Positions 33,303 to 44,700 of a stretch of 64,000 nt of DNA are shown in pieces (the first letter of the stretch is position 1; each line of letters starts with the position of its first letter). Below the pieces are notes generated by a model. That model was not told the origin of the DNA. It saw only the letters and a program-made list of their open reading frames with translations, and did not search any database. A program made the translations under genes and the position numbers. This stretch comes from Liolophura sinensis (Eukaryota > Mollusca > Polyplacophora > Chitonida > Chitonidae): assembly GCF_032854445.1 (NCBI RefSeq), contig NC_088304.1:8631704-8695703 (forward strand), given 5' to 3'.

Positions 33303-33789
33303 CGGGAACACTGGAATAGGTGCAATCTAAAATAAGTCACTGTCCGAGAATAATATTCATTCACGAACTACGAGTTTGAAATTTTAATTAGATATCATAC
33401 CTGGAGTATCAAATTTTTTCCCGTGATTAACTGAACATTGATTAGCGGTACTGCTTCTCTCTTTCATGTTTCAATTTTTTATTTTTACTATTTGTATCTT
33501 AATTCATATACATTCCTGGGAACTGGGCCACTGTTATACAAGACTTAATACAAGATTTAACTTTAAATCAAGTCTTCAATTAAGTTCTTAGATCAAAAAT
33601 AAATGCGTAACAGTATAATAAATGTGGCTTAAATCTGCTGCTGTTGTACTTTGACTTTTAATAATACCATCATTAGCTAATACACTTTAGAACCAGTGGG
33701 CCCTGGTGTTTTAGGTTTCTGTAAATGTCTCTTGCGATTAGAGATCTGGAACTCACCTTCATTGTCTTGATTGCACTTAACCCTTTGGT

Positions 33790-34165
33790 TATCCACGATC
33801 TGAATATTGATTTCACTCATTCACCTGGAACATACCTGGCGCCTCCGTCCTAATTTCGTATTTTAGGCCATATACTTTTTATATTTTTTGAGCGGGGGGT
33901 GGGGGGATGTTACTCGGGAATTGGATTTGCGTGTGTTGACCTGGAACGCCCATATTAGTTAACGACTGGTATATGAATGTTTATTTCGACGCATAGACTG
34001 TAATCCAAGATAAACATTAAACATCGATATATAAAATATAACAGTCTTCATCACAGAAAATAAAACAGGAGCAGCGACGACAGTTTTATACTTAACAAAT
34101 GGTCACGAGGAACCGGTGAAATGTGGCCTCTTTTCAATTTAATTCATGCAGTTAAGAGTTTCATT
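33790..34165 (+). repeat. A/B dispersed element, B core then inverted A arm
   Basis: cattcacctggaacatacct, gcgcctccgtcctaatttcg, gttgacctggaacgcccata, then reversed A: gagcagcgacgacagtttta, acaaatggtcacgaggaacc, ggtgaaatgtggcctctttt. Same order as 22195-22855. Contains a short G run at 33890-33907. Confidence 0.7.
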
Positions 34166-34169
34166 ACGA

Positions 34170-35500
34170 TTAATTCGTAACAAATATATAGATCACCACT
34201 AAAACGCTTGATAACAGTATTAGTATCTTCACCGAAAGGTGACTCATTGAATCAACAGAAGTGTTGATCCATATGTTTGTTAGGTTTATCCGACTGACCT
34301 TCTAAATGCCAATGAAAGAACTAAATTTTTATTTCTTTGTTTATCATTTCTGGGAGGCAATGGTGGTATCTTCAGGAGATGATCATTGGAAGAAATTAGA
34401 GCATTAGATGATTTCGGAAGTCGAGAGGATTTCAGCTTCGGGGTGAAATGGGATCATCGAAAGGCGATTAGAACCTTGGGCGGGGACATGTGAGAAGATA
34501 TAAGACGCACTGGCGGTAGTTATTCGAGCTTTAGGGAACGATTGAAAGTTGTGGGAGAGGTGGAAAGCCCACGAGTGTTATACGAGCATACCATAAGAAG
34601 GTTAAAAAATAGATTGCGTGAAGTAAGGCTAATAGCGCAAGCTAATCAGTACAGTTCGTACCATCGCTTACATGGCATTGCCCTTTGTACGTTGCTTTAT
34701 CTTAATCAGCTAATGTAGTGTTCTATAGGTCTTCGGTGATCAGTTACGTAGCCTACATTGATAAGCATTGATATCTATAATATACGCAGTGGTATACTGT
34801 TTACTGATAACTAATGTTAAAATAAAGGCGATTATGTTATTAATAAACATCAATTACATTAACAAAATTAGCATCTCAAATGTAAAAATATGTATGTATG
34901 ACGGAAAATAGTTAAGCGGAAGTATAATTAGTCAACCCTTTCGAAAAGACATTTCATACGTCTGTAATATCAAAGGAAACCAGAATGTGGTCATCTTCGC
35001 CTTTATGTTTAAACATTGAAAATGTTCCACGTCAATATTGCACAAAATATCTTTTTTTTTTGCATAACTGTTCACATAAATACAGCGGTTTTATAAAAAC
35101 ATCTCCATGTTTATACAGCCCATATAAACTTGTTTTGTATAGGCGAAATTAGATACATGCGCCAAAGTATAGCGCCAAAGATCTTCCACGCCATGATTCT
35201 AAATTGCGGTTAATCCCCCTCGTGGAATATGTGTTAAAGGAAGCTTTAAATGGGAGCGCATAATGGTAAAGCCTCGACTTAGCCGGTCCAACGCGACATT
35301 ACGCCTGAATAATGGTGTCATGTGTATATAACAGCCCATTGTCATAATCAGACAGGCTTAAAATGGAAACCTCTGTGCCGATGACAAAGGCCGTACAGGG
35401 TTTTATTCTCCGCTATTTGGCAATTAACTAATAGCTTCCGCACTGTGTAAGAGAATAAATATTTTTGTTGTTCTGTGTAGTTGTTTGTCAGAGACATGTG
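34170..35500. other. intergenic stretch, nothing recognised
   Basis: No gene, SINE or tandem repeat. AT-rich, with no long frames. Confidence 0.45.
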
Positions 35501-35603
<103 letters not shown>

Positions 35604-35834
35604 CTGAAGATCTAAAGTACCTTATACAACAACCGCGTAGCTTAATGTTGTCATTCACGATTTGCACTCAAAATTAACGCAATATTGTTCATTAAAAGAT
35701 AAAGAGATATAATCTTTAATGTTTGAAATATACGGAATATAAAGCTGTAATCTGTTCAAGTCAAAACCCACCATTAAATTAAGATCGATTGCGCATGAAG
35801 AGCGCTGAAATTGCAGCTAATCTCTTTCCGCGTT

Positions 35835-36070
35835 ACAACAATCGCGTCATGATGACGTACAGCATGTGTATATGTCAAGTGACAGTCGCGTCATGATGAC
35901 ATGAAGTCAAGTGTCACAAGTATATGTCAAGTTATAATGGTGTCATGATGACGTACAACGCGTGTATCTGTCAGGTGACAATGGCTTCATGATAACATAC
36001 AACACGTGTATGTCAGGTCAGGTTATAATCGCATCATGGTGACTGACAACGCGTGTATATGTCAGGTAAC
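35835..36070. repeat. minisatellite, 44-51 bp unit
   Basis: About five copies of gcgtcatgatgacgtacaac, gcgtgtatatgtcaggtgac, agtc with small indels. Confidence 0.8.
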
Positions 36071-36499
36071 TTCCAGTGTCTGGATTATAGATATCTTTCT
36101 TGCAATCCGAACGACGCACAACTTTGCTCTTCTTGTAATTTCAAGTGTTGTAGTCAGTGATCGCAACAGTACAATCTAATTTCCATTTCCTCCATTTCAC
36201 TTCCACACGATCAAAGTCACAGCTCATATTCTTCTGAACAGACTTCCTTTTACTTGCTCTTCAGCGCCATTGATTCAATAATTCTTCACGGATGCGTCAG
36301 TTTTATGGGTTGTAAAAACTCGAGTACCTCCTACAAGTAAACGAGCTTTCCGAACAGCCTTATTGGTGAAAGCAATGTGGTCTCCCAAGAAATTCCACTC
36401 GAACAACTCGAACAACTCGAACAACGTCGACCGCTTATTAGCACCAAGACCACACAAACAGCACAGCCAAGAAAATCGCCAAGATTACCGGTATTTGTC

Positions 36500-36645
36500 T
36501 CAGAAAGCCAACAACCATCCGCATGTTGCTAGTAGACCTTCACACGTACGACCCAGAGAGGAATAGCGTCCGCATTGGTGAGAGGCTTCAGAGTCACAGC
36601 GCCGCGCTGACACCCGAACCACCTCGGCTACGGAGGCCCCTAACA
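36500..36645 (-). repeat. SINE family S1, head half
   Basis: aacaaccatccgcatgttgc, tagtagaccttcacacgtac, ccgcattggtgagaggcttc, then the tRNA head cacctcggctacggaggccc. A small tcgaacaac triplication precedes it at 36403-36427. Confidence 0.85.
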
Positions 36646-36769
36646 TTAATAGTATCCTTCAGGTAAATGGAGTCGGCTCCCAATGCATGGACATATTTCA
36701 ACAGATTTTATCACTTATGCTAGTTTCATTGATGTCGATGTTCCTGACATGTACATATAGGAGGCTAAC

Positions 36770-38540
36770 CGTGGAGAAATGCTGTGTCTATTCGTGCAAT
36801 GGTGTCTGTGCCCATTTGCGTAACCGTCTTATCATGACAAAATGTTGTGCCCATTTGTGTAACAGCATGTAATAATGACAAAATGCTGTGCCCATCTGTG
36901 TAACAGTGTCTAATCATGCCAAAATACTGTGCTCATTTGTGTAACAGTGGTTAATTATGGTAAAAGGCTGTCTCTGTTTGTGTAAAGGCGTCTAATCATG
37001 GCAAAACGCTGGTCCCGTTTGCGTAGCGGCATCTAATCATGACAAAATGCTGTGCCTATTCGTGTAAAAGCGCTTAATCATGGTAAAATGCTGTGCTTAT
37101 TCGTGTAACGCCGTCTAATCATGGTAAAAGGCTGTGCCTGTTTGTGTAACGGCGCCCAATCAGGGCAAAATACTGTGCCCATTTGTGTAACGGCAACTAA
37201 TCATGACAAAATGTTGTGCCTATTCGTGTAACGGCGCCTAATCAGGACAAAATGCTGTGCCCAGTTGTGTAACCGTCTAATCATAGTTAAACGCTGTGTT
37301 TATTCGTGTAACAGCATCTACTCATTACAAAATGCTGCTTCCATTTGTGTAACAGCGCTTAATCATGGCAAAATGCTGTGCGTATTCGTGTAACGGCAAC
37401 TAATCATGACAAAATGCTGTGCTTATTCGTGTAACAGCGCTTAATTATGGTAAAACGCTGTGTCTGTTCGTGTAACAGCGTCTAATCATGGCAAAATGCT
37501 GTGCCCATTTGTGTAACAGTGGTTAATCATGGTAAAATGCTGTGCCCATTTGTGTAACAGTGTCTAATCATGGCAAAATGCTGTGCCCATTTGTGTAACA
37601 GCGCTTAATCATGGTAAAACGTTGTCCCTCCGTATAACGGCGCTTTATTTATGGTAAAATGCTTTGCTTGTTCGTGTAACGCCGTCTAATCATGGTAAAA
37701 TGCTGTGTCTGTTTGTGTAACGGCGCCTAATCATGGCAAAATGCTGTGTCCAGTTGTGTAACAGCGCTTAATCATGGTAAAACGCTGTCCCTTTGTGTAA
37801 CGGCAACTAATCATGACAAAATGTTGTGCCCCTTTGTGTAACGGCGTCTAATCATGACAAAATGCTGTGCCCTGTTGTGTAACCGTCTAATCATGGTTAA
37901 ACCATGACAAAATGCTGTTTCCATTTGTGTAACAGCGCCTAATCATGGTTAAATGCTGTTCGTATTCGTGTAACGGCAACTAATCATGGCAAAATGCTGT
38001 GCCCATTTGTGTAACAGCGTCTAATCATGACAAAATATTGTGCTCATTTGTGCAACAGCGCTTAATCATGGTAGAAGGCTGTGTCTGTTCGTGTAACAGC
38101 GTCTAATCATAACAAAATGTTGTGCTCATTTGTGCAACAGCGCTTAATTATGGTAGAAGGCTGTGTCTGTTCCTGTAACAGCGTCTAATCATGGCAAAAT
38201 GCTGTGCCCATTTGTGTAACAGCGCTTAATCATGACAAAATGCTGTGCCCATTTGTGTAACAGTGTCTAATTATGCCAAAATGCTGTGCCCATTTGTGTA
38301 ACAGCGGTTAATAATGACAAAATGCTGTGCCCATTTATGTAACAGCGCCTAGTCATTTTAAAACGCTGTGTTTGTTCGTGTAACGGCGTCTGATTATGGC
38401 ATAATGCTGTGCCCATTTGTGTAATAGCGCTTAATCATGGTAAAATGCTGTGCCCATTTGTGTAACAGCGCTTAATCATGGTAAAATGCTGTGTCTCTTC
38501 GTGTAACGGCGTCTAATCATGACAAAATGCTGTGCCCATA
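36770..38540. repeat. minisatellite, 41 bp unit, about 43 copies
   Basis: The unit reads aatcatggcaaaatgctgtg, cccatttgtgtaacagcgtc, t, with variants (tattcgtgtaacggcaac, ggttaatcatggtaaaa). The array stops in mid-unit at about 38540, exactly where LINE coding sequence begins, and does not resume after the LINE. Stops occur in every unit, so there are no long frames. Confidence 0.95.
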
Positions 38541-38607
38541 GAAACACTCGATTATGATAATCAGTTTTCAACTTTTCATTTAAATGCCCGTAGCTTAACA
38601 AAAAATT

Positions 38608-39099
38608 TTGTCGAAATTACATGCTTTATCCATACTCCATGGATATGAGTCGTTATTTGTGGAGATCGCTGCTCCGTCAAATGTCTGTGTTGTTGGAATT
38701 ATTTATCGCCCTCCAGGCAAAAACGTGTGTCTTTTTAATGAAAAACTAAGCACAGCCCTTTGTCATTTACCCGCAAACAACAAATGTATTATCTTGGATG
38801 ACTTCAATATAGACTTATTCAAGTGTGAAAGCCATTTACCAACAAACGATTTTTTCGAACTAATGAAGTCTCATTACCTTTTCCCTTCCATTACAAAACC
38901 CACTCGAGTACGTTCTCGCCCTGCTACCCTTATAGATAACATCTTCACAAACTTACATGCTCAACGCAGTTTCTCCGGTATATTTTTAACAGATATATCT
39001 GACAATTTCCCTATATTCAATATCTTCTCGACTTATGCTTTTTCGAAAGAAAAATCAACTTACAAGTCAATCTGTTTAAAGAAAATGTTCACAATATAG
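38608..39099 (+). pseudogene. LINE endonuclease (EEP) domain fragment
   Basis: A 163-codon open frame covering the second half of an apurinic-type endonuclease. VVGIIYRPPG is the family word near residue 28. DDFNIDLF near residue 70 holds the catalytic Asp and Asn; the usual Gly is Asp. SDNFPIF near residue 135 replaces the catalytic His of the SDH box with Asn. The first half, including the SETWL region, is deleted. Even without the truncation it would lack activity. Confidence 0.8.
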
Positions 39100-39679
39100 A
39101 CTGGCATGACGTTCCGTCATCGGATAGTGTTAATGAGGCTTTATCCTGTTTTCTGGAAAATTATCCATAACATGCGACACATGCTTTCCTGTTGTGACCA
39201 TAGACAGCCCATCGAAACACACTCGCAAATCTTGGGTCACACGAGGTATTTTACGGTCTGTATTCGAGAAGAACAAACTTTATCGAAAGTATTTGAAATC
39301 TACTGATACCCCGACTCGCGTCAAATATAGGACGAACAGGAACAAACTGAACAACTTGATCCGTTTTTCGCAAAAGGATTACTTCGAAAAAAAAATAAAC
39401 GACGAAAAGGAACTTGGAAAGTATTGAATGATCTAATGGGACGTGGTAAATCCCTAAACCTTTTAATATTGATGGGTTATCTGTTTCAAATAAAAGTTTC
39501 ATTTCCAATAGATTTAATGACTTTAATTTCCAGTATTGCTTCCAGTCTTGATGCTAAGATACCCCCAAGCCCTAAACATTTTTCAGATTTTCTAGGTGAA
39601 CCGGTAGAAGAAAATTTTCAATTTTCTCCTGTCATGCCTGGTCTTGTTGAAACCACTATACACAGTCTAAAGTGATCAG

Positions 39680-40640
39680 TCATTTCGCCCAACCAATTTG
39701 GTTTTAGACCTGGGCACTCTACTACTCACGCGGAGTGCACTCTATACAACTACCTCGTAGTTGCCAAAGACGCCAAACAATACTGTGTTGTGTTTCCTTG
39801 ACCCGTCAAAAGCTTTTGACACTGTCAACCACAAAATCCTACTACGAAAACTCGAATACTATAGGTTTCGAGCTCACAGCGCTCAATGGTTGGAGAGCTA
39901 AATATATGGGCGATCCCAATCAGTTCAGGGAAATATGTCAAAAGAACGTAAGGTAAATTGCGGTGTTCCCCAGGGCTCCATTCTCGGTCCTATATAATTC
40001 TTATTGTATTTATTTATTCATTTGATTGGAGTTTTACGCCGTACTCAAGAATATTTCACTTATACGACGGCGGCCAGCATTATGGTGGGTGGAAACTGGG
40101 TAGAGCCCGGGGGAAACCCACGACCATCCGCAGGTTGCTGACAGACCTTCTCATATACGGCCAGAGAGGAAGCCAGCATGAGCTGGACTTGAACTCACAG
40201 CGACCGCATTGGTGAGAGACTCCTGGGTCATTAACCGACTGAGCCACGGAGGGCCCAATTTTTATTGTACATCAATGACATCACAGCATCATCAGACATT
40301 CTGGATGTTACATTATTTGCTGATGATGCAAATGTCTACACTTATGCGCCTACAAGCGCCGAGGCTGTATTGACTATGTCTGTAGAGTTGCATAAAATTT
40401 CCGATTGGCTGACAGCTAACCGCTTGTCCTTTAATATTTTTAATATGGCGTTGAAATAGCCAGTCTTCAAGAACACAAGTTCTTAGGAGCTTATTTTAAT
40501 TCAAATTCATCTTGGACATCTCACATAAGCTTTATTAGTAAGAAGGTATCCAGAAATATTGGCATCATCAAACATATTCGAGCAAATGTCAACAAAAAAA
40601 CACTTCTTATTTCGTTCTACTCTTATATTATAATAATTAA
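39680..40640 (+). pseudogene. LINE reverse transcriptase domain, interrupted by a SINE
   Basis: RT motifs are recognisable across frames: NQFGFRPGHSTTHA (39690), DPSKAFDTVNHKI (39800), CGVPQGSILGP (39958-39990), LLYINDI (40262) and the catalytic box FADDANVY (about 40315). After the box comes HKISDWLTANRLSFN and HKFLGAYFNSNSSWTSHI. Frames change several times, and the S1 insertion at 40008-40256 splits the domain between GP and LLYIND. Confidence 0.82.
40008..40256 (-). repeat. SINE family S1 inserted in the LINE, with 12 bp target duplication
   Basis: Nearly complete S1 copy reading tail to head on the + strand (tttatttattcatttgattg, gacggcggccagcattatgg, gcagatgagc-type core, tRNA head aaccgactgagccacggagg). 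It is flanked by aattcttattgt (39996-40007) and aatttttattgt (40257-40268), a 12 bp direct repeat with one mismatch. The target lies within the RT reading frame, giving exact insertion boundaries. About 17 bp of the tRNA head is missing. Confidence 0.93.
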
Positions 40641-41772
40641 TTATAATAATAAATAATTATATAATTATATAATCCCTTAGTAATTCTTCAGAAACCCATC
40701 ATCCGGCTCATCACTTTCTCACAAAGACTGGATCATGCGGCTCCATTATTTAAGAACCTCAAAATCTTCTCACTTGCACAAATACACAGATACTCATACT
40801 TGCCACTCGCACATAAATTCACTCACCAATCACCCTCTCTTCGTCACAAATTTCAACAGCTGTTCAAAAGACAGTTTGACGTTCACAATTACCCAACCAG
40901 ATCCTATTCTTTCAATCTCCATGTACCATTTCTAATTTCAGATCTATCCACACATTTCATCAAATCATAAGCCCCAAGGGAATAGAAAAGGCTTCCTCCA
41001 AACCTCAAAGTAAACAATGTCATGTCTTTATTCAAATCCAGGTTAAAAGATTTTTTAATTAACAATATTTGATCCACATTAGTCATACAATCTACGAGAC
41101 ACAAGGTGTCACACAAAATATTATTCACACTATTGTATAGTTAACTTAGGTTTTTGTAGTGTTACATTTCTATGTGAGTTTTTTTTCCAAGTAAATTTGT
41201 TTTTTGTTAATACAATTGTTCAATAATTATCGCTCCTCACCAAGCATGTATTATTATTATTTGATAATAATGAGTCAGAGATATAACGAGTCCCTTGGAC
41301 TTTATTCCCGCCATTTACGAGATATGTAATGATACATATATTTACGTATGGTGAATAAACATTCAATTCAATTCAATTATCCTCTGTAAGGTATGTATAA
41401 ACCATGGTCGACTTTGAGTTTGAATAAACTGTTTCATGAACAGTGTTTTATCACGATTATATTATGCAGTTCTCGTCGTCTATAGTTAACACTGTAAGCA
41501 TCGTACAACCTGCAGATATTTGTGGGCTTACTCAAGTTCTGATTGCCAACAGACTGTGTGCAGAGTGCTAACGCGCCCACGTGTTACACGTAGGCCGGGG
41601 TTATATACGTGTATCTTCGCGGCACGACCATTGTGTACACAGCGATGAGTTGGGGTACCATTTATAGATCTACCCCCGATAATTAGACTACATGTACACG
41701 CCGAACAATCACAACAACGACCACATGTTCAATTGTGACCCCCCAGTGCATGCAAACTAAGTTATATGCTTG

Positions 41773-41829
41773 GTATTTATTTATTTATTTTTTTTATTTT
41801 TTTTATCATTTAACGCCATACTCAAGAAT
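41773..41829 (-). repeat. SINE family S1 tail, left arm of a fold-back
   Basis: tttatttatttattttttttta-like tail, then aacgccatactcaagaatt, the 3' end of S1 in - orientation. Directly after it the sequence turns into poly-C and a + strand S1 end. Confidence 0.7.
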
Positions 41830-41834
41830 TCCGT

Positions 41835-41855
41835 CCCCCCCCCCCCCCCCCCCCC
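41835..41855. repeat. poly-C tract between two inverted S1 ends
   Basis: About 21 C residues, length likely uncertain. Confidence 0.9.
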
Positions 41856-41938
41856 ACCATAATGCTGACCGCAGTCGTATAAGTGAAATATATCAGTACG
41901 GTATTATACACCAATCAAATAAATAAATAAATAAATAT
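41853..41938 (+). repeat. SINE family S1 tail, right arm of a fold-back
   Basis: accataatgctgaccgcagt, cgtataagtgaaatatatca, then aatcaaataaataaataaat. Inverted relative to 41773-41829. Confidence 0.85.
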
Positions 41939-42054
41939 AGCCTGCGATGTCGGTCAGTATTATGAGTAGCGAGATTGGGAATGTCTAAGGGTAAACCACG
42001 GACAGCTGACAAGTTATTGACCGAACTTCCGCTGTGGTGAGTAGATGAGGCCGG

Positions 42055-42240
42055 TGTGCGGGCCGTGACTGAGTGATTAAAGCTCATGCATTTTAAACAC
42101 TATGGAGCACACGTTTGTGGGTTCAAGCCCGGCCTTAGACAGGACAATTATGAAATTACCTGGCTCTCACTGTTCGTGTAATCTGGGTGCGTGACAACAA
42201 TTCCCAGGCTCTCACTGTCCGTGTAATCTGTGTGCGAAAC
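42055..42240 (+). repeat. tRNA-head SINE-like sequence with a 44 bp duplication
   Basis: At 42062-42135 the sequence has a tRNA-like layout with box B-like gggttcaagcccggcc. A 44 bp piece (ggctctcactgttcgtgtaa, tctgggtgcg) follows twice, at about 42162 and 42206. This head differs from S1 and S2, so it may represent another SINE family. It is not a functional tRNA: no matched acceptor stem is visible. Confidence 0.4.
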
Positions 42241-42499
42241 AGCAAACTACAGACGACCCCATGTGACTGTGCAGTCTAACGTTTGTTGCATACAATTTGT
42301 CATCGACCAGAATATTGTGTGCGTAGGCACATGTGGGAAAGTGATGCGGAACATTTCCCGCCTACCTTTAACATATGTAGTCTGGCATTCCAGCCGTGCG
42401 ATGACGTTCTGTGGGCGGACTGGTGACTTATTGTTCATGGCAAGAGAAAACAAGTCTATTCATCTTTTCCATAGCGCAGAAAAAGCTTTGCAACTGACA

Positions 42500-42603
42500 A
42501 TCAAAGGTCGGTGGTTTTAGGTCACCACTCTGATTTCTTCCACCCATGCATCGGACCGCCATCGAATATGGCGGTAATCAACAAATCAAATAAATAAATC
42601 AAT
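42500..42603 (+). repeat. SINE tail fragment (S3/S1-like)
   Basis: aaaggtcggtggttttaggt, accgccatcgaatatggcgg and an aatcaaataaataaatcaat tail. Confidence 0.6.
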
Positions 42604-43289
42604 AAGCCGCTAGTTATTGACTAAACACGACAGTTATTGACGCTAGACGTGTTCCACGCCCCAAGCCAATGTCGATTTCGATTTTATTGCACAGAGGAAA
42701 ACACAATCATTTTTTAACAGCCCCATATCCTGTTCACTGCTGATACATTTGCCATCAAACAATTCTGCAATCCAAAAAAAAAGAAGAGCATTATGCATTC
42801 AGTAGATGTGATGTATTTATCTTGATCGACATGTACAACAGCACATTGTGCTCCTGCAGTTTCATATGCCGGTTTCACTTTGTAGATTAGAACGCCGTAG
42901 GATGGAACGAGTAGTCTCCCTTATATATTTGCAACACTTGTCCAAAAACATTAAATTGGTCAGGTTTTACACTATCTCATTACATCAAATTATGCATGTT
43001 ATCATCCAGGGTTCGTATTTATATTAAGCAATTTAAGACGTAAGTCATAAATGCAAGTTTTCAGATAAAAACCAAATGAAAAAAGAACCGGAAAGAACTC
43101 AAATTGTGGATGCTACATTGTTCTGCAGTTTGATGTACAAATTGTGCACATTTTGTCTCCTTAACTTCTTATGTCATTACATTTTAATCGTAGTTGTGTT
43201 TATATTTTTGACTGAAAAGATACATGAAAAAGTATTATAAAATGTAATATAAAATGTAATATAAAATGAGTGGGGTTTTAAAGTAAGCA

Positions 43290-43650
43290 AAGAAAGATTT
43301 GCTGAAAAATGAGAATAAAATTTCATTTTTGAGGAATGTTTTATGTTAAATATAGCCGCTCTAATTTATGCATATTTTCCGCCAATGGTCGGAAATATTC
43401 GGAAATGACGTAATCGATGAACATACTGAAGACGCAGGACCATCTTGGCGCCCACAATTCGGTCTCTCCCGCGACAAAGCTGTTTTGACAGCTATCACCG
43501 TTAACGTCACAAAAGAGGGCTACTTAATTTCTGGACTGGTTTAAAGTCCCAAGAAGTAAGCTGATAAACTTTTTGTAGTTTTATATGTTAGGCCACATCA
43601 TATGTTACGTACTAATAAATAAAAATCTAGGGTTTCATGTACCCTTTAAA
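43290..43650 (-). repeat. possible DNA transposon end (one side only)
   Basis: Read on the - strand from 43650: tttaaagggtacatgaaacc followed by a long promoter-like tract with gtgacgttaacggtgatagc and gattacgtcatttccg. This layout (ttaaagg-type end, then a CRE-like box) resembles the right end of the 18204-21160 transposon. A matching opposite end was not found. Confidence 0.3.
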
Positions 43651-44518
43651 AGAGGAAAACAAAAAATATAATCATTTCAGAAGAGGGAACCACGGGCATA
43701 GGCATATTTAGTAATTCTACAAATCAACTTTTACTCTGGAATTCTTACGACGCCATTGCATACGCCATTTTAGAGAAACCGGGAGCATGATGTTTCCTCA
43801 TCCGTATGCGCTCTTCAGTATTAGCGGCGAGACTTCATTGTTGTGCGAAGTACGGTCCCCCTTAATATTATGACTGAAGGCCACGCATTGTTGTGTCCTG
43901 GTTGAGACCTTGGGGAATAAAGCCTGACGCATTCTCGTTGAAAATGGCTTTAAAGTATATTAGAATCGTTTCGTGATCAGAAGGGAAAAAGCTGATTTAA
44001 CAGTACTTCTACATGGCAAAGTGGTGAACCAGGAACGGTTGAACAGATGCCTTCTCGAGTGGTACAAATATCTCGCCACCGCTTGTTTAAAACTGAGAGC
44101 ATGACGAGTATTAAGACGTTTGATATATATGGACCGAGAAGATGAAGCATTCTGTCACAGTAATGCACAAAGTTGTCCCCGCCCGAATTGATTTCATGAG
44201 CAGAGCAGGGTTAGTAAGCCCATATGGAGAACAATTCCCACCTGTAGAAATTCGGGCCTAAGCTTAGTAGCCTATTGCCCACCCCTGCACTTGCGATGAA
44301 ATTTTTTGATCAGGTACCGACCTGGAATTACTGAATGGATTCGAACTGAATTTTATTAGTAGTAAAGTAAAAGTATGGTATAGTAAAATAATATAGCTGA
44401 CATGTAAGTAAATGATATGTAAGGAGAAGCAGTCATTAGTTTTTGGAGGGAAGACAGTTGATCATCAGAATAGTTTTCCACTGCTTGTGTGGTTTTGATG
44501 ACAATATGAGGTCGATGA

Positions 44519-44700
44519 CACTTGTGTGGCTATTTGTACTGTCTGGCGTTCGATAAAGACCACTTGTCTTCCACCAACATGATGTGCAAATCTAAAGACA
44601 ACTTGTCTTCCACCAACATGATGTGCAAATGTTCCCATGTGGGAAGGTTCGTCAGTAACCTATCAAAAGTCGGTGGTTTTCCTCGAGCACAGTTCTTGAG
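44519..44700 (+). repeat. third SINE-like family (S3) with an internal 39 bp duplication
   Basis: cttgtgtggctatttgtact, then two copies of a 39 bp unit (acttgtcttccaccaacatg, atgtgcaaat) at 44553-44628, then catgtgggaaggttcgtcag, taacctatcaaaagtcggtg. Parallels 54524-54625. Confidence 0.6.

Larger units (their letters stand above)
38541..41380 (+). mobile_element. non-LTR retrotransposon (Jockey/CR1-type), decayed
   Basis: Coding parts occur in order. From 38556: LDYDNQFSTFHLNARSLTKN, the start of an AP-endonuclease domain, then a deletion. From 38608: HGYESLFVEIAAPSN, VVGIIYRPPG, DDFNIDLF, TLIDNIFTN and SDNFPIF, where SDH is usual. Linker 39110-39680. RT from about 39690 (NQFGFRPGHSTTHAECTLYN, then DPSKAFDTVNHKILLRKLEY, CGVPQGSILGP) and, after an inserted SINE, LLYINDI and FADDANVYTYAP (40310-40350). 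The C-terminal region 40680-41060 (HAAPLFKNLKIFSLAQIHRY, NLHVPF) follows. The 3' end has attcaattcaattcaatta at 41361-41379. Frameshifts, stops and a deletion make it inactive. Confidence 0.88.

Noticed and set aside
36770-38540. CRISPR-like array
   Set aside because: Units are contiguous without unique spacers, and the context is eukaryotic. It is a minisatellite.
42230-42520. 96-residue + frame
   Set aside because: It overlaps SINE-like duplicated sequence at its start and a SINE tail region at its end, with no domain recognised.
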